Source of the DNA: a virus
Strand: one strand, 5' to 3'
Length of the DNA stretch: 43,189 bases
IMG/VR virus record: IMGVR_UViG_3300017989_000035
Span: 1-43,189 of that record
The position numbers and the translations under genes are program-made. Shown in pieces: positions 10,301 to 16,574 of the stretch; the stretch's first letter is position 1; each line of letters begins with the position of its first letter. A model generated the notes under the pieces. It had not been told where the DNA came from. It saw only the letters and a list, made by a program, of their open reading frames with translations, and did no database searches.

Positions 10301-13239
10301 CGGCCGAAGCCGCAACGCCTTATGGTGCCGACGTGGCCCGCGAGGTTCCCGCCGTGGAGCTTGGCGCCCGGTACCTGAACGCGCGCTTGCCGGGCGAGGC
10401 TCTCACGCAGGAAGCCGCCGAGCGCGTGATGCAGGAACGCTTCGGCGATAAGTTCGATAAGGCCGCCGTCACCCGCATGGTGCAGGCCGCCCGGCCGCCG
10501 GCCACCGCGGAGGGCCGCCTGGAGGCCCTGGTGGAGCGTGAGAGCGCCGAGACCACCCGCAGGCTTAAGCAGCAGGGCCGCGGCGGCTACGTGGACGTGG
10601 AGGCCCCACAGGCGGCCCCCGGCGAGGGATCGCGCGCCGCCCAGGCCCTGAAGACCGGCCGCGTTAAGCCCGTGGGCGCCCTGGGAAGGCTCCGCACCCG
10701 GCTCAGGCGCACCTTCGAGGCCTTCGACCAGGGATTCGTGCGGTTCATGCCGGGGTTGAATGACCACCCGCAGCTGCGCAACGACTACCGCACGCAGTTC
10801 ATGCCGATGCGCCGGCGGGTATACGACGAGGTGGGCAAGATGCGCTATGCGGTGATGGGCGCCCTGGAGGCCGGCGAGGGCCGCCGCGGGGTGAATCACG
10901 CCGTGGATATCATCTGGACCCGCGACCTTCTCGAGCGCTCCCGCTCCGGCCAGACCGTGATGCAGGACCTGAGCGAGGAGGAACTGCAGGCCCACCTGGA
11001 GGCCCTCGAGAGCGCCGCCACCCCGGAGGTGCGCCGCGCCGCCCAGCTCATGCGCGACACACTGGACGAAGTCGGCCAGTCCCTGGTGGCGCGCGGCAAG
11101 CTCAGCTCACTGCAGAATGAGTATGCCCCGCACCACGTGATCGACTACGTTCCCGCTTTCATGCTGGCCAAGGGCGATACCTCCGCGGCCATACAGAAGA
11201 AGTTCGGCGAGCCTTACCGCAGCTACACGAAGAAGGCCGTGGGCAGCGCCCGCATCATCGAGACCAGCGAGGACACCCTCTGGAGCCACGTGGCCAAGGT
11301 GCTGCTGGATAACCGCCTGGAGGATTGGATGCTCGACCAGGCCCGGCGCTACGACGCCCGCGCCGCCTGGCACGAGGCCAACCCCGGCCGCCGCCTGCGC
11401 GCCGGCGATAAGGTGGAGGTCAACGGCAAGAAGCACGCCGCCATCCGCTGGCGGCGCAATGGATTCACCGCCACCGCCATCGACGAGGACATGCTGGCCG
11501 GGGCCCTGAAGGACGAGCTCAGGGTAGACGAGTGGCTACAGCTGCGCGGTCCGCGCGGCGGCCGCCCCCTCAGCCAGGTCCGCGCGATCGGCGCCGACAC
11601 ACTCTTCCTGGTCCCCGAGGACGTGGCCGGGGCGCTCAATAACCTCATGGAATACTCCGACCCGATGTGGGACGTGCTTTACGGGGTGGGGACCCTGACG
11701 CGCCATTGGAAGGCTCTCACCCTGACGGCCGCGGGGCTGCCCTACCAGATCGGCAACATCTTCGGCGACACCATTAATACCACCATGTTCGACCCCGGCG
11801 CTTTCCCGTACATGCTCGGCGCCATGCGCGTGGCCACCAGGCTTTTCTTCCCGCAATCCGCGGCCGGCCGCCGGATCCGGCTCACCGGCTTCGAGGAGAA
11901 CCTCCTGCGCGTGGCACAAGAGCAGGACGTGGCTTATGCCGGGCCCATGGCCGAGGTCCGCACCTACGGCGCCAAGGCAAACCTGCTGCGCCGCTACCAG
12001 GCCGCCAGCGACTGGCGCGAGGCCATTAATCGCCTGGCCATCCTGGCCCACCAACTCCACCGCATTGACGCCGGCAAACCCGTGCAGCGTGTGGCCGCCA
12101 TCAACATCGACGGCCTGGAGCCCGAAGCCCAGGCCGGTAAACTGGCCCGCGAGGCCCTCGTTGACTACGTATCCTCCCCCCGGCTGTATAAACGTATGCT
12201 TTCCAACTTGGCCGCGCCCTTTATCCGGTTTCACGAGCAGAACTTCCGCAACCACTTCCGCGCCGCCACCAAGACCCCGGGCCGCTACTGGTGGAAGGTC
12301 CTGGGCGCCTATGCCCTGGCCTGGGTGTTCAACAACAAGGATCCGGAGCGGCGCAAACGCGAGCTGCAGCTGCCCGATTACATCCGCAACCGCCTGCACT
12401 TCATCATGTGGGACGCCGCCGACCCCGGCATGACCTGGGTATGGGCCCCGCAGCAACCCATCGACATGGCCGCCGCCTGGCTGGGACTGGACACCGTCGG
12501 CAGGCACCTCTCCAACATCTACGCGGGGCGCAGCAGCGTGCGGGAAGCCGCGCGCGAGTTTGCCGGCGACGTGCTCAGCGCCCCCCCCGACCAATTCGAG
12601 AGCATCAGCAGCCCCTTGATTCAGTTCTTCAGCGGACTCAAGACCAACCGGGATCCCTTCACCCAGGGCCGCGTGATGCCCGAGTGGATTCATGAGGAAT
12701 GGCGCCGGGACGGGATTAACCGGCGCGCGGCCCGTTACATCGTCCCGTACTTTGCCGAGAAGATGATCACACCAATAGCCCAGTACACCAGGCGCAACCG
12801 GTCCCAGGAGCCCGAGGGCAATGCCATCTGGGACTGGCTCAAGAACGGCCCCCTGGCCGCGCGGCGCGCCCTGGGATTCTACAAGGTGGACCTCACCAGG
12901 GCCGTCCTGGCCGAGGAATACGAAGCCGCCGGCGACGAGAAGGCCACCTACGCCTGGCACAAGGACCGCATCTTCCGCATGTACGAGCGCGACGGACTCG
13001 CTGCCGAGAGCAAGGTCCAGGGCTACCTCAGCGACTTGAGGCTTGACGAAGACATCGACCTGCGCGATAACCTCCGCCAGTGGAAGGAGTCGCCGGCCTT
13101 GCGGCTCACCGTCGCACGCTCCGAGCTGCGCAAGACCGACGACCCCGCACAGCGCGCCCGCCTGCGTTCTCTCATCGCCATGGCCCGCTACCAGCAGGCC
13201 GAGGAAGTCCGCAAGCGGGTCCCCAAAGCCGTGAGGTAG
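4333..13239 (+). CDS. Giant polyvalent protein (RelA/SpoT-like, PRTase-like, RadC/JAB-like domains)
   Basis: One open frame of 2968 residues. From the N-terminus: an Ala-rich virion-like part; a Pro-rich linker with a 25-residue duplication (427-476); a RelA/SpoT-like nucleotidyltransferase segment (about 890-1065, with KDHTRGAILL and later GEVQVHTPDSW); a phosphoribosyltransferase segment (about 1290-1470) whose PRPP loop reads VVIVEDVVTTGDT; a RadC-type JAB domain (about 1700-1825) with HNHPSG.PDPSAED; and a second, motif-less JAB-like copy (about 1870-1995). The last 850 residues are helical with a hydrophobic patch near 2460. This mosaic matches the 'polyvalent protein' class of phages and conjugative elements, thought to be delivered with DNA and to act against host defences. 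The N-terminal enzymatic roles are inferred from motifs. Confidence 0.75.
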   Translation: MAFDPAMVYADPRWEEMARDPGRRREAKGKMFDWYLAENPQRKAVYDQQPHATRRAIREEFDRRLLERDAAAWGPEPKSGLERAWESVRGRIESWRKPETEEPAALETPPPEGEKRSLVPDWVSEGTKDLLWSSFSQPVMALMGGLNSRYGQTLALLATAYEHYADQLGISEEKKKSGLRKLAETHQAMGAELQEYGKGAGPIGEMGAKFYTGLGEAGWGVAEIVALKNLGPFAMGAVGAVESAPGGPQASTRAFAEGVAMQGILRAASAMPKGLHAATTGTVFAGMEAAGGGDLQDVAASGAIGAALAMTGRRGPTMKEFLAPYAGQVDSLRLNTFYKVRDTLARQAVKSSNGKLNMNRATRFADQYLAFKVQKMGGFKNVSLRQMRKSMRALEGSKGKIVLDPEFFRPLGAQATGEPTGHGGPDAPPARPGTRPPPVAALPAGRAQDVGAPPARPGTRPPPVAALPAGRAQDVGGAAPRSAPIPPPLPQDMGGKADDRQTQGRVAPVEPQEGRPGQPQAPGGTVPEPGGGGETGAPGAVLQAQEGQPPLHGEGGTVTAEESQRQQQEAAAQGALEEMAQARNVYDLASEKAGFPIRKGDSVFLATQANGKPYTKPQAVEVLQAVDAEHVMIRRRKGRKLDKIETVEINRLQEPKRAEAYRKRAQAFQQMPQEERAQVRKADREFNQILSEELYFYPPDALQEVAAAEDMGNARQAGRVKAAWMAAARELAFRELGMEEADPADPRARAEALPKLKAWLQGAGRDVIAHDQGLMTIHEIKRNQPRDVMDLDLDLAEGDMIYRDGEWYQVQPPSEEGNLADLVDGERITLSGFDTVDDVQGVIKPGEPGYREALAEYSARIREEKSGQWSPESIKFRHPDLWAGAEEVHQEAGRQQAQLDAIMAAAVEGLEVAEVLGTPKSVKSLVEKVVRKQVAGKEYGLGDIKDHTRGAILLRDWSQVPELVQRLRARAEFAGEETVSAKAHNQFGYRGMMLTTRLPGGLNGEVQVHTPDSWQLKKQTDKSYRRWRTYSDVEMEMLPADVQEGAKADIAAGLKAWTDYWDNVPSPVREEASAAVSGVESITAPNLPANLTQPPTPASQTRTPAPLDMGRRSITLPSESKPKSPISTPHATTIEPAAGKVKPQTQENLSDLEAALDALEVPAVVREVPPEYGTSFRAMLERTAGALQGKAGARREVLATRAMMQKARALLTALDEGRITETEARERWEKAERQIGGVQDRAQARSAARGRGQQIDLFAPPQGELRLVREAAAWHGAAAVKPRRLGLEPAALRARYVAATGNVGQIRKEKNELQAAGYPRAMVRKFVERYYKRERFAPALEGRNNVYLPTPSTSGDNAIPLVLAWALQRDFGGLVVPDTAVDAMHQTKAAKLSGLKKLQNPRQYVVIDRPAIPPDANVVIVEDVVTTGDTVEALEDAWAAAGVQVDQIASLGQSDPRVASRRDLERLSEKLQTAVDLPPGEVYRSVEEAFQGALKHRLNHIERAITNAGEATKREAWALISQRAQAVRQAAEGLLPGQSAAARAEPGAAAPAPAIPGPQDGGQVQPELIDVEARKLAGIPDRQIRAYLEARNVQPEQLDEATREQRQWLQRISRASAVPYRQPELFEEGRPAQPVAPEAAPAPAVQRGPEERGAAAARALRLTPGAEPARVAEATGELSEAYRQAFEHGDTVSAFIHERYQNPGTAWPIRGFIINNPRDLMTLAMELRSPYQETMKAAYLDSKNRVITAKIITVGLLDASLVHPREVFGPAPEGTKSVLLTHNHPSGHPDPSAEDFKISRQLVEAGRILGYQVLDHVITDDWQYYSLREHGGMQFPEHAGTVPPPRGMKKIERRVEAPPAAEQGAPAGLRRGELPTIKHPTHLGPLLKGLRQASPDHGHAILLNTQSRIVAVHRFRITTDATQMGNELARMAIGEGTGAALLLDLPVPTDEAVKLTWRMITAFKTLDIKVVDTLDAGQVSLREQGLVQFAAEAATPYGADVAREVPAVELGARYLNARLPGEALTQEAAERVMQERFGDKFDKAAVTRMVQAARPPATAEGRLEALVERESAETTRRLKQQGRGGYVDVEAPQAAPGEGSRAAQALKTGRVKPVGALGRLRTRLRRTFEAFDQGFVRFMPGLNDHPQLRNDYRTQFMPMRRRVYDEVGKMRYAVMGALEAGEGRRGVNHAVDIIWTRDLLERSRSGQTVMQDLSEEELQAHLEALESAATPEVRRAAQLMRDTLDEVGQSLVARGKLSSLQNEYAPHHVIDYVPAFMLAKGDTSAAIQKKFGEPYRSYTKKAVGSARIIETSEDTLWSHVAKVLLDNRLEDWMLDQARRYDARAAWHEANPGRRLRAGDKVEVNGKKHAAIRWRRNGFTATAIDEDMLAGALKDELRVDEWLQLRGPRGGRPLSQVRAIGADTLFLVPEDVAGALNNLMEYSDPMWDVLYGVGTLTRHWKALTLTAAGLPYQIGNIFGDTINTTMFDPGAFPYMLGAMRVATRLFFPQSAAGRRIRLTGFEENLLRVAQEQDVAYAGPMAEVRTYGAKANLLRRYQAASDWREAINRLAILAHQLHRIDAGKPVQRVAAINIDGLEPEAQAGKLAREALVDYVSSPRLYKRMLSNLAAPFIRFHEQNFRNHFRAATKTPGRYWWKVLGAYALAWVFNNKDPERRKRELQLPDYIRNRLHFIMWDAADPGMTWVWAPQQPIDMAAAWLGLDTVGRHLSNIYAGRSSVREAAREFAGDVLSAPPDQFESISSPLIQFFSGLKTNRDPFTQGRVMPEWIHEEWRRDGINRRAARYIVPYFAEKMITPIAQYTRRNRSQEPEGNAIWDWLKNGPLAARRALGFYKVDLTRAVLAEEYEAAGDEKATYAWHKDRIFRMYERDGLAAESKVQGYLSDLRLDEDIDLRDNLRQWKESPALRLTVARSELRKTDDPAQRARLRSLIAMARYQQAEEVRKRVPKAVR
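5611..5760 (+). repeat. 75-bp tandem duplication in the giant gene linker
   Basis: Two adjacent identical 75-base units (5611-5685 and 5686-5760), 25 codons each, encode a Pro/Ala/Arg-rich stretch ending AQDVG. The unit length keeps the giant frame open. It lies just upstream of the embedded ORF at 5825. Confidence 0.9.
5825..6007 (+). CDS. Embedded small phage protein in the +1 frame of the giant gene
   Basis: A 60-residue protein, MIVKRKDGWHLLS..., rich in Lys and aromatic residues, with a middle (LGGPYPSRAGAEKRERQVQYFKH) that reads like the short phage proteins of the 'KKDGW-vvS..tGK-LGgpY.sraeAekRLrQVeyFKH' type I know from tailed phages. In this frame nearly every codon ends in G or C, as in real genes of this genome. 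In the giant frame the same bases give a P/G/Q/E-rich linker with many A- and T-ending codons. A G-rich stretch lies about 8 bases upstream of the ATG. The function of the family is unknown to me. Confidence 0.6.
   Translation: MIVKRKDGWHLLSLKKDAQGNHKHLGGPYPSRAGAEKRERQVQYFKHKKGSRHYMEKAGR
8852..9037 (+). CDS. Second embedded ORF in the +1 frame of the giant gene
   Basis: A 61-residue basic, helical protein (MPAKQQSVRPGHLSASELKR...) containing LSRAQLHQLRQYQGRKMAAKF. Codon third positions are mostly G or C in this frame, while the giant frame over the same bases is an A/P/G/Q-rich linker with many A- and T-ending codons, between the PRTase-like and RadC-like parts. The ribosome site is weak (GAAAGG, about 9 bases before the ATG). 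I do not recognise the family. The codon pattern is the main support. Confidence 0.45.
   Translation: MPAKQQSVRPGHLSASELKRFDKQQRDYCLGKAPRPELSRAQLHQLRQYQGRKMAAKFSQN
9107..9319 (+). CDS. Possible third embedded ORF, Pro-rich
   Basis: A 70-residue ORF in the same +1 frame as the two other embedded ORFs, with GGAGG six bases before its ATG. It is Ser/Pro-rich and contains NPSSLKKDDPLNRWLL and then a run of six prolines. Its codons end mostly in G or C, but the giant frame here also looks protein-like (helical, EQRQWLQR), so both frames could be used in the first half. Weak candidate. Confidence 0.25.
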   Translation: MSNQSNSTKPPASRGSGSSAYPEPPQCRIVNPSSLKKDDPLNRWLLRPPPPPPYNGAPKSAAPPPPAPCA

Positions 13240-13261
13240 AACCCTGATTAGCGCCGCGCCG

Positions 13262-13594
13262 CTATGACCGTATCAAGGGGCTGGTGACATCCTTGAAGTG
13301 TTTGTAGTACCCCAAAGCAGCAACAGTCAAACCAACTCCAACACCTGCAAGAAATACTCGGCCAAGGCCTACTATTAACAAGAAAATAACAATCGCCCCA
13401 GCGCCCAATAGAAGCTCCCGCATGCGATTTTCCAGTAGCGCGAATCGCGCTTGCATCAGTTCAAACAATTCCTCCACAGAATCTTTCCCTCCGAGCGCTA
13501 TTTTTTCTTCGAGACAGTGCCGGCAGACCAACCCGCAGTAATTGGCGTTGTGTCGTGAGCAATGGTTGTCGTTTCGTAGTAAAGGCAGGAACAT
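13262..13594 (-). CDS. Minus-strand Cys-rich membrane protein
   Basis: Read from the complement, an ATG at 13594 with AAGGAG seven bases upstream opens a 110-residue protein. Its N-terminus has a possible zinc site (Cys and His spread over NDNHCSRHNANYCGLVCRHC), then a helical stretch, then two closely spaced hydrophobic segments (LLLGAGAIVIFLLIVGLG and a Gly/Val/Ala-rich one). The frame extends upstream to 13753, but the ribosome site favours this start. The base composition is clearly lower in GC than the neighbours. It faces the giant gene and opposes the rightward genes, as a gene expressed in lysogeny or acquired separately would. Function unknown; two membrane spans could fit a holin or an exclusion protein. 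Confidence 0.5.
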   Translation of the reverse strand: MFLPLLRNDNHCSRHNANYCGLVCRHCLEEKIALGGKDSVEELFELMQARFALLENRMRELLLGAGAIVIFLLIVGLGRVFLAGVGVGLTVAALGYYKHFKDVTSPLIRS

Positions 13595-13623
13595 TTCAGA
13601 ACTCCTTTTTTTCAAGATTATGC

Positions 13624-13652
13624 TTGACCCTGCAATACGACAAGCATATAAA
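13624..13652 (+). promoter_or_regulatory. Sigma70-type promoter TTGACC-17-TATAAA
   Basis: TTGACC (13624-13629), a 17-base spacer and TATAAA (13647-13652) on the + strand. It faces away from the minus-strand gene at 13262 and would drive the structured leader at 13709-13775 and the genes from 13795. Confidence 0.55.
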
Positions 13653-13708
13653 CCGCACCATGAAGGCACTTGTACGCCTGCAAAACACAAGAAACTCCAA
13701 TAGGTCTT

Positions 13709-13775
13709 GCCCCGTTGGCTACGTCGGGGAGGCTCCTTGTGTGCCTCGTACAAGCCCGGCGCCCAACGGGGCTTT
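13709..13775 (+). ncRNA. Structured leader or small RNA with nested stems
   Basis: A 10-bp outer stem (GCCCCGTTGG at 13709-13718 with CCAACGGGGC at 13763-13772) is followed by TTTT. Inside, GTCGGG can pair with CCCGGC and CTTGT with ACAAG, giving three nested helices. It begins about 55 bases after a promoter and ends shortly before the ribosome site of the gene at 13795. It could be a terminated small RNA, an attenuator, or a recombination site of the integrase. It has no T-arm signature, so it is not a tRNA. Confidence 0.4.
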
Positions 13776-13794
13776 TATATTGGAGGGCTGCGCC

Positions 13795-14031
13795 ATGCAA
13801 CCTGTGTCCATAACCATTAACCTCTCAGTCGGCGACCTGGAGGCCGCCGAAGCAGTCGCCAGGCATATTGGCGTGGAACTGCCGGAGCTCGCCCGCGACC
13901 GCCTGCTGGCCGCCGTCGAGGACATGACCAACCGTCCAGACGCCGACTATAACGCGATCGTGCTCGAGGACATTCGGCAGGACCGGCTCACGGGGCATCA
14001 CCCGCTCAGCCTTATCCCCGCCTTTGCCTGA
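13795..14031 (+). CDS. Small protein of unknown function
   Basis: A 78-residue protein with a good ribosome site (GGAGGGCTGCGCC before ATG). It begins with a strand-like ITINLSVGDLEAAEAVARHIGVELPELARDRLLAAVED, so a short beta strand then helices, reminiscent of small ribbon-helix-helix or antitoxin-like proteins, but no family is certain. It is the first gene after the structured leader and lies upstream of the integrase. Confidence 0.5.
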   Translation: MQPVSITINLSVGDLEAAEAVARHIGVELPELARDRLLAAVEDMTNRPDADYNAIVLEDIRQDRLTGHHPLSLIPAFA

Positions 14032-14043
14032 ACCCCACACCCA

Positions 14044-14071
14044 GGGCCGGCGGACTCATTCCCGCCGGCCC
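14044..14071 (+). promoter_or_regulatory. 10-bp GC hairpin next to a ribosome site
   Basis: GGGCCGGCGG (14044-14053) pairs perfectly with CCGCCGGCCC (14062-14071) across an 8-base loop. The GGGAGG ribosome site of the next gene follows at once, and no T run is present, so it may tune translation or protect RNA rather than terminate. Confidence 0.5.
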
Positions 14072-14084
14072 GGGAGGCAGCATC

Positions 14085-14339
14085 ATGGAAAGTTATGCGT
14101 CCCGAAACAGGAAGAAAATCGTCTCTGAATGCGTCAAGGAAGTGGTCGAACAGCTTACCGACGTTTACAGCCTGGGGGACATTCGCCGGCAAATTCAATA
14201 CACCTCCGATATCGAAGAGCTGGTTAAGCAGGCTTTTGAGCAGAACAGATTTCCGCCCGTCTACACCGCACAGGAGCTTGCCCCCAAGGTCAAGATACCA
14301 TCAAATGCCCGACCGCCTGCAAATGACGGGAAACGCTAG
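14085..14339 (+). CDS. Small protein of unknown function
   Basis: An 84-residue protein with GGGAGGCAGCATC before the ATG. It is mostly helical and charged (IVSECVKEVVEQLTDVYSLGDIRRQI), with a Pro-rich end. It sits directly upstream of the integrase promoter. I do not recognise it; a role in lysogeny control or excision is only a guess from location. Confidence 0.45.
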   Translation: MESYASRNRKKIVSECVKEVVEQLTDVYSLGDIRRQIQYTSDIEELVKQAFEQNRFPPVYTAQELAPKVKIPSNARPPANDGKR

Positions 14340-14425
14340 TGTTTTGCGTGCTTTTCTCGCATTTACTTAGTGTTTGCTCAATTGTCGGCCCGAAAATAAA
14401 GTGCATGGTTTTGCATGATTTGACA

Positions 14426-14455
14426 TTGACAAGAAACATTGGGACACATCATAAT
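14426..14455 (+). promoter_or_regulatory. Probable integrase promoter
   Basis: TTGACA (14426-14431), an 18-base spacer and CATAAT (14450-14455). A second TTGACA directly precedes it (14420-14425). The stretch is AT-rich compared with the genome and lies about 40 bases before the integrase start. Confidence 0.5.
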
Positions 14456-14496
14456 GACGTCAGACGATAGAGCTGAACCAATCATAGGTGGCGCCC

Positions 14497-15711
14497 ATGA
14501 ACGATACGTACAAGCTTGTCCCTGTCCTTGGGGCCAACAAGAAGCCGATCCGAAATCTCTTTACGCGGAACGGCGTCTATTATCTCCAGGCCCAGATTCA
14601 CGGCAAGAGGTATTTAAGGGCAATACCCTGGCAGACCAAGAGCCAGGCGGCAAAATGGGTGCGAGAGTTCATTATTACGGCCAAGGCCGGCCGCGCGGAT
14701 CTGCTGGAGGCCAGCAAAGCGCGGTCAAGTTACGCGACGATCGGCGCCCTCATCGACACGTACTTAATGGGTGCTCAAGAGCAGTATGCTATTCACGGGC
14801 ACCCGCAACCGATGACCGCCAAACATAACGCACATCGCTTGCGGTATATTCTTCGCCACGCCGGTTATTCTCAGGTCGATCGATTGAGCACTCAGGTTTT
14901 GACTCGAGAACTGGCCGAGCGGCACATCGCCGAAGCAGTGCGTCAAGCCGGCAACGACTTTCAGATGCAGACGCGTGCGCGTGTGAGCGCTTGTTCGTCG
15001 GTGAATCAGGCCAAGTCTATCTTCACTAAGTGGGCGGTGTCTTACTACGCAAACCGTATCAATTTGCCGCCGACTGTAGAAACGTTCCGCCAAGCAGGCA
15101 GAGGGGCAAAACGACCTAAGTATGTAATCCCGCCCCAGGCATTGCGCGAGAAGACTATGGCCGCTGCCGTCGAACTCAAGAACGCCGATCAAGTGGACTT
15201 ATTCGCGGTGTTTTTGCTCTGCCACGATCTGGGTATGCGCTCGGGCGAGGCGGTGGCCGCCCAGTGGAGCTGGTTTGAATCTTGTGAGGTCGACGGTCGG
15301 CTCTGCCGCGAGATTGTTATCAAGCGCCGCGCCGACTGGAAAGGGCCTAAGAACCAGGTGGAGCACAGGGTGCCTATTCACGATACGACATGGGCTGACC
15401 TAACGTTATGCAGAGAGCAGTTTGCGCAGACATCGGACTATCAGCAGGCCGGTTTTGTTTTGCCCGGCAGCACGAAGAACTTGCGCACCGAGCTCATCGA
15501 GCGCCGTTTCTCATGTTGGATGCGGACCCTGGGCTGGGACCGGCGGACGTATCCGAAGGCGGCGCATGAGTTGCGCAAGCTGGCCGGCTCCAAATGGTAT
15601 ACAGAAGCCGGCCTGGAGTGGGCCGCCGCCTGGCTGGGCGACAACCCGCAAACCGTCTACCACTATTACGCCGACACGATGCAGCAGCACGCCCCGATCC
15701 GGATGCGCTGA
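14497..15711 (+). CDS. int: Tyrosine site-specific integrase
   Basis: A phage integrase of 404 residues from the ATG at 14497 (AGGTGG five bases upstream; a GTG at 14488 is an alternative). The first part carries an arm-binding-like region and a helical core-binding region. The catalytic domain shows Arg248 in LGMRSGEA, His357 and Arg360 in HELRK, and the tyrosine at about 391 in TVYHYYA. The usual second histidine in the L-G-H motif is replaced by Asp (WLGDNPQ), seen in some family members. It would integrate and, with a partner, excise the phage. It lacks a recognisable IntI-specific insertion, so it is not an integron integrase. It converges with the minus-strand gene at 15714. Confidence 0.88.
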   Translation: MNDTYKLVPVLGANKKPIRNLFTRNGVYYLQAQIHGKRYLRAIPWQTKSQAAKWVREFIITAKAGRADLLEASKARSSYATIGALIDTYLMGAQEQYAIHGHPQPMTAKHNAHRLRYILRHAGYSQVDRLSTQVLTRELAERHIAEAVRQAGNDFQMQTRARVSACSSVNQAKSIFTKWAVSYYANRINLPPTVETFRQAGRGAKRPKYVIPPQALREKTMAAAVELKNADQVDLFAVFLLCHDLGMRSGEAVAAQWSWFESCEVDGRLCREIVIKRRADWKGPKNQVEHRVPIHDTTWADLTLCREQFAQTSDYQQAGFVLPGSTKNLRTELIERRFSCWMRTLGWDRRTYPKAAHELRKLAGSKWYTEAGLEWAAAWLGDNPQTVYHYYADTMQQHAPIRMR

Positions 15712-15713
15712 GC

Positions 15714-15920
15714 TCACTGGCGTTTTTGGCTTTTCAGGCAGGTTTGATACACCACCACAAGCTCACGGTCAACGGCGTCCACAACGACGTGCCGCATGTA
15801 GGCGTTAACCGAGAGCTCGCTGGCCGCGGCCAAGGCCGATAGCTTTGAGTCGATGCTTTTCGGCAACGTCAGGGTGTAGTTCTTCTTGCCTGCTCCAATG
15901 GAATGCGTTTTGCTCTTCAT
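15714..15920 (-). CDS. Ribbon-helix-helix DNA-binding protein
   Basis: Complement ORF of 68 residues with AAGGAGGG before the ATG. A short basic N-terminus leads to a strand (KNYTLTLPKSI) and two helices (DSKLSALAAASE, SVNAYMRHVVVDAV), the Arc/CopG ribbon-helix-helix layout that binds operators as a dimer. As the only regulator-like gene on the minus strand beside the integrase, with its own promoter, it is a candidate lysogeny repressor or integration regulator. Confidence 0.65.
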   Translation of the reverse strand: MKSKTHSIGAGKKNYTLTLPKSIDSKLSALAAASELSVNAYMRHVVVDAVDRELVVVYQTCLKSQKRQ

Positions 15921-15950
15921 GCGCCACCCTCCTTCTCTTACAAGCCCGGA

Positions 15951-15979
15951 ATGATATCAATACCCGTACAACAAAGCAA
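15951..15979 (-). promoter_or_regulatory. Possible promoter of the ribbon-helix-helix gene
   Basis: On the complement: TTGCTT (15974-15979), a 17-base spacer and TATCAT (15951-15956), ending about 30 bases before the start at 15920. Confidence 0.4.
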
Positions 15980-15994
15980 TGCCTTTGAACAACT

Positions 15995-16015
15995 TACGGG
16001 CGACCCGTATTTTTT
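15995..16015 (+). terminator. Intrinsic terminator after the integrase
   Basis: TACGGG (15995-16000), loop CGA, CCCGTA (16004-16009), then six T, and a second T run further on. It would stop rightward transcription from the integrase. Confidence 0.65.
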
Positions 16016-16211
16016 GTGATTTTTTTCCTTGTCTTCTTACTCATCGAGCAGTAAGACCATGTGTTCATGGGTGGCACATGTCTCATAAGGTCACTTGGCA
16101 GAGAGCCTGAACACATCGGCACGACAATCGCCGCCCTTACCGCCCGCGGCACACTACCCAAGCGGATCCGAGCGACTCTTCCCGGGTCAAGGAACACTCG
16201 ACTGATTTTGG

Positions 16212-16225
16212 TTTGGTCGACCAAA
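16212..16225. promoter_or_regulatory. Perfect 14-base palindrome, possible operator
   Basis: TTTGGTCGACCAAA lies about 105 bases upstream of the first early gene. A dimeric regulator site is plausible, but no second copy was seen. Confidence 0.35.
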
Positions 16226-16328
16226 GCCGGCGCATATTTCGCTGAGGATCCCAAGGTGGACGTTTGCGCCATGGCATTTCAAGTAAGAGCACACTGGGGC
16301 CGTCTTTTTTTCACCGCAGGAGACACTC

Positions 16329-16574
16329 ATGATCGCTGAAGCAGGCCATCGGCCACCACGGCCGGTACAACAACAGTACTACAGCGTTAACGATGTCGCC
16401 ACATATGCAGGTGTCTGCCCGCGGACAGTGTGGGCCCGGATTGCCCAGTTTCGACGATCCCGCGGCCGCCAAGGTTTGCGTGCTTTTCAACTCTCCCCAC
16501 GACAGGTCCGGATTCGGTTGACGGACCTGGAGCAATTCATTGCCGACCGGCAGACCGACAAGGTGTGTGCATGA
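16329..16574 (+). CDS. Helix-turn-helix protein, excisionase/MerR-like
   Basis: An 81-residue protein with AGGAGA six bases before the ATG. The middle reads YYSVNDVATYAGVCPRTVWARIAQF, the tyr-ser-x-x-e/d-v-A layout of short HTH_17/MerR-type helices used by excisionases and small phage regulators, and it ends with a basic wing-like segment (VRIRLTDLEQFIADR). It is the first gene of the rightward early block and overlaps the next gene by 4 bases (ATGA). Excisionase or early regulator are both possible. Confidence 0.6.
   Translation: MIAEAGHRPPRPVQQQYYSVNDVATYAGVCPRTVWARIAQFRRSRGRQGLRAFQLSPRQVRIRLTDLEQFIADRQTDKVCA

Larger units (their letters stand above)
15921..16328. other. 408-base intergenic control region
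   Basis: AT-rich next to the coding DNA. It holds the minus-strand promoter above, a rightward terminator (15995-16015) and a perfect 14-base palindrome (16212-16225). ORFs exist on both strands (16061-16339 plus, 15994-16272 minus), but neither has a good ribosome site or protein-like composition, so I do not call them. Confidence 0.5.

Noticed and set aside
11536-12960. 474-residue minus-strand ORF
   Set aside because: Antisense of the giant gene's well-supported C-terminus; no protein-like features.
13709-13772. tRNA
   Set aside because: The acceptor-like stem is present, but there is no T-arm consensus or plausible anticodon arm, and the length does not fit.
13709-13775. attC site
   Set aside because: Cores occur in the opposite order (GTTGGC first, GCCCAAC last) on either strand, so it does not follow the attC layout.
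14497-15711. Integron integrase (IntI)
   Set aside because: It is a phage-type tyrosine integrase, without a recognisable IntI insertion, so it cannot be assumed to act on the attC-like sites.
16061-16339. 92-residue ORF
   Set aside because: No ribosome site, mixed composition, and it spans a palindrome in the control region. The opposite ORF 15994-16272 is equally weak.
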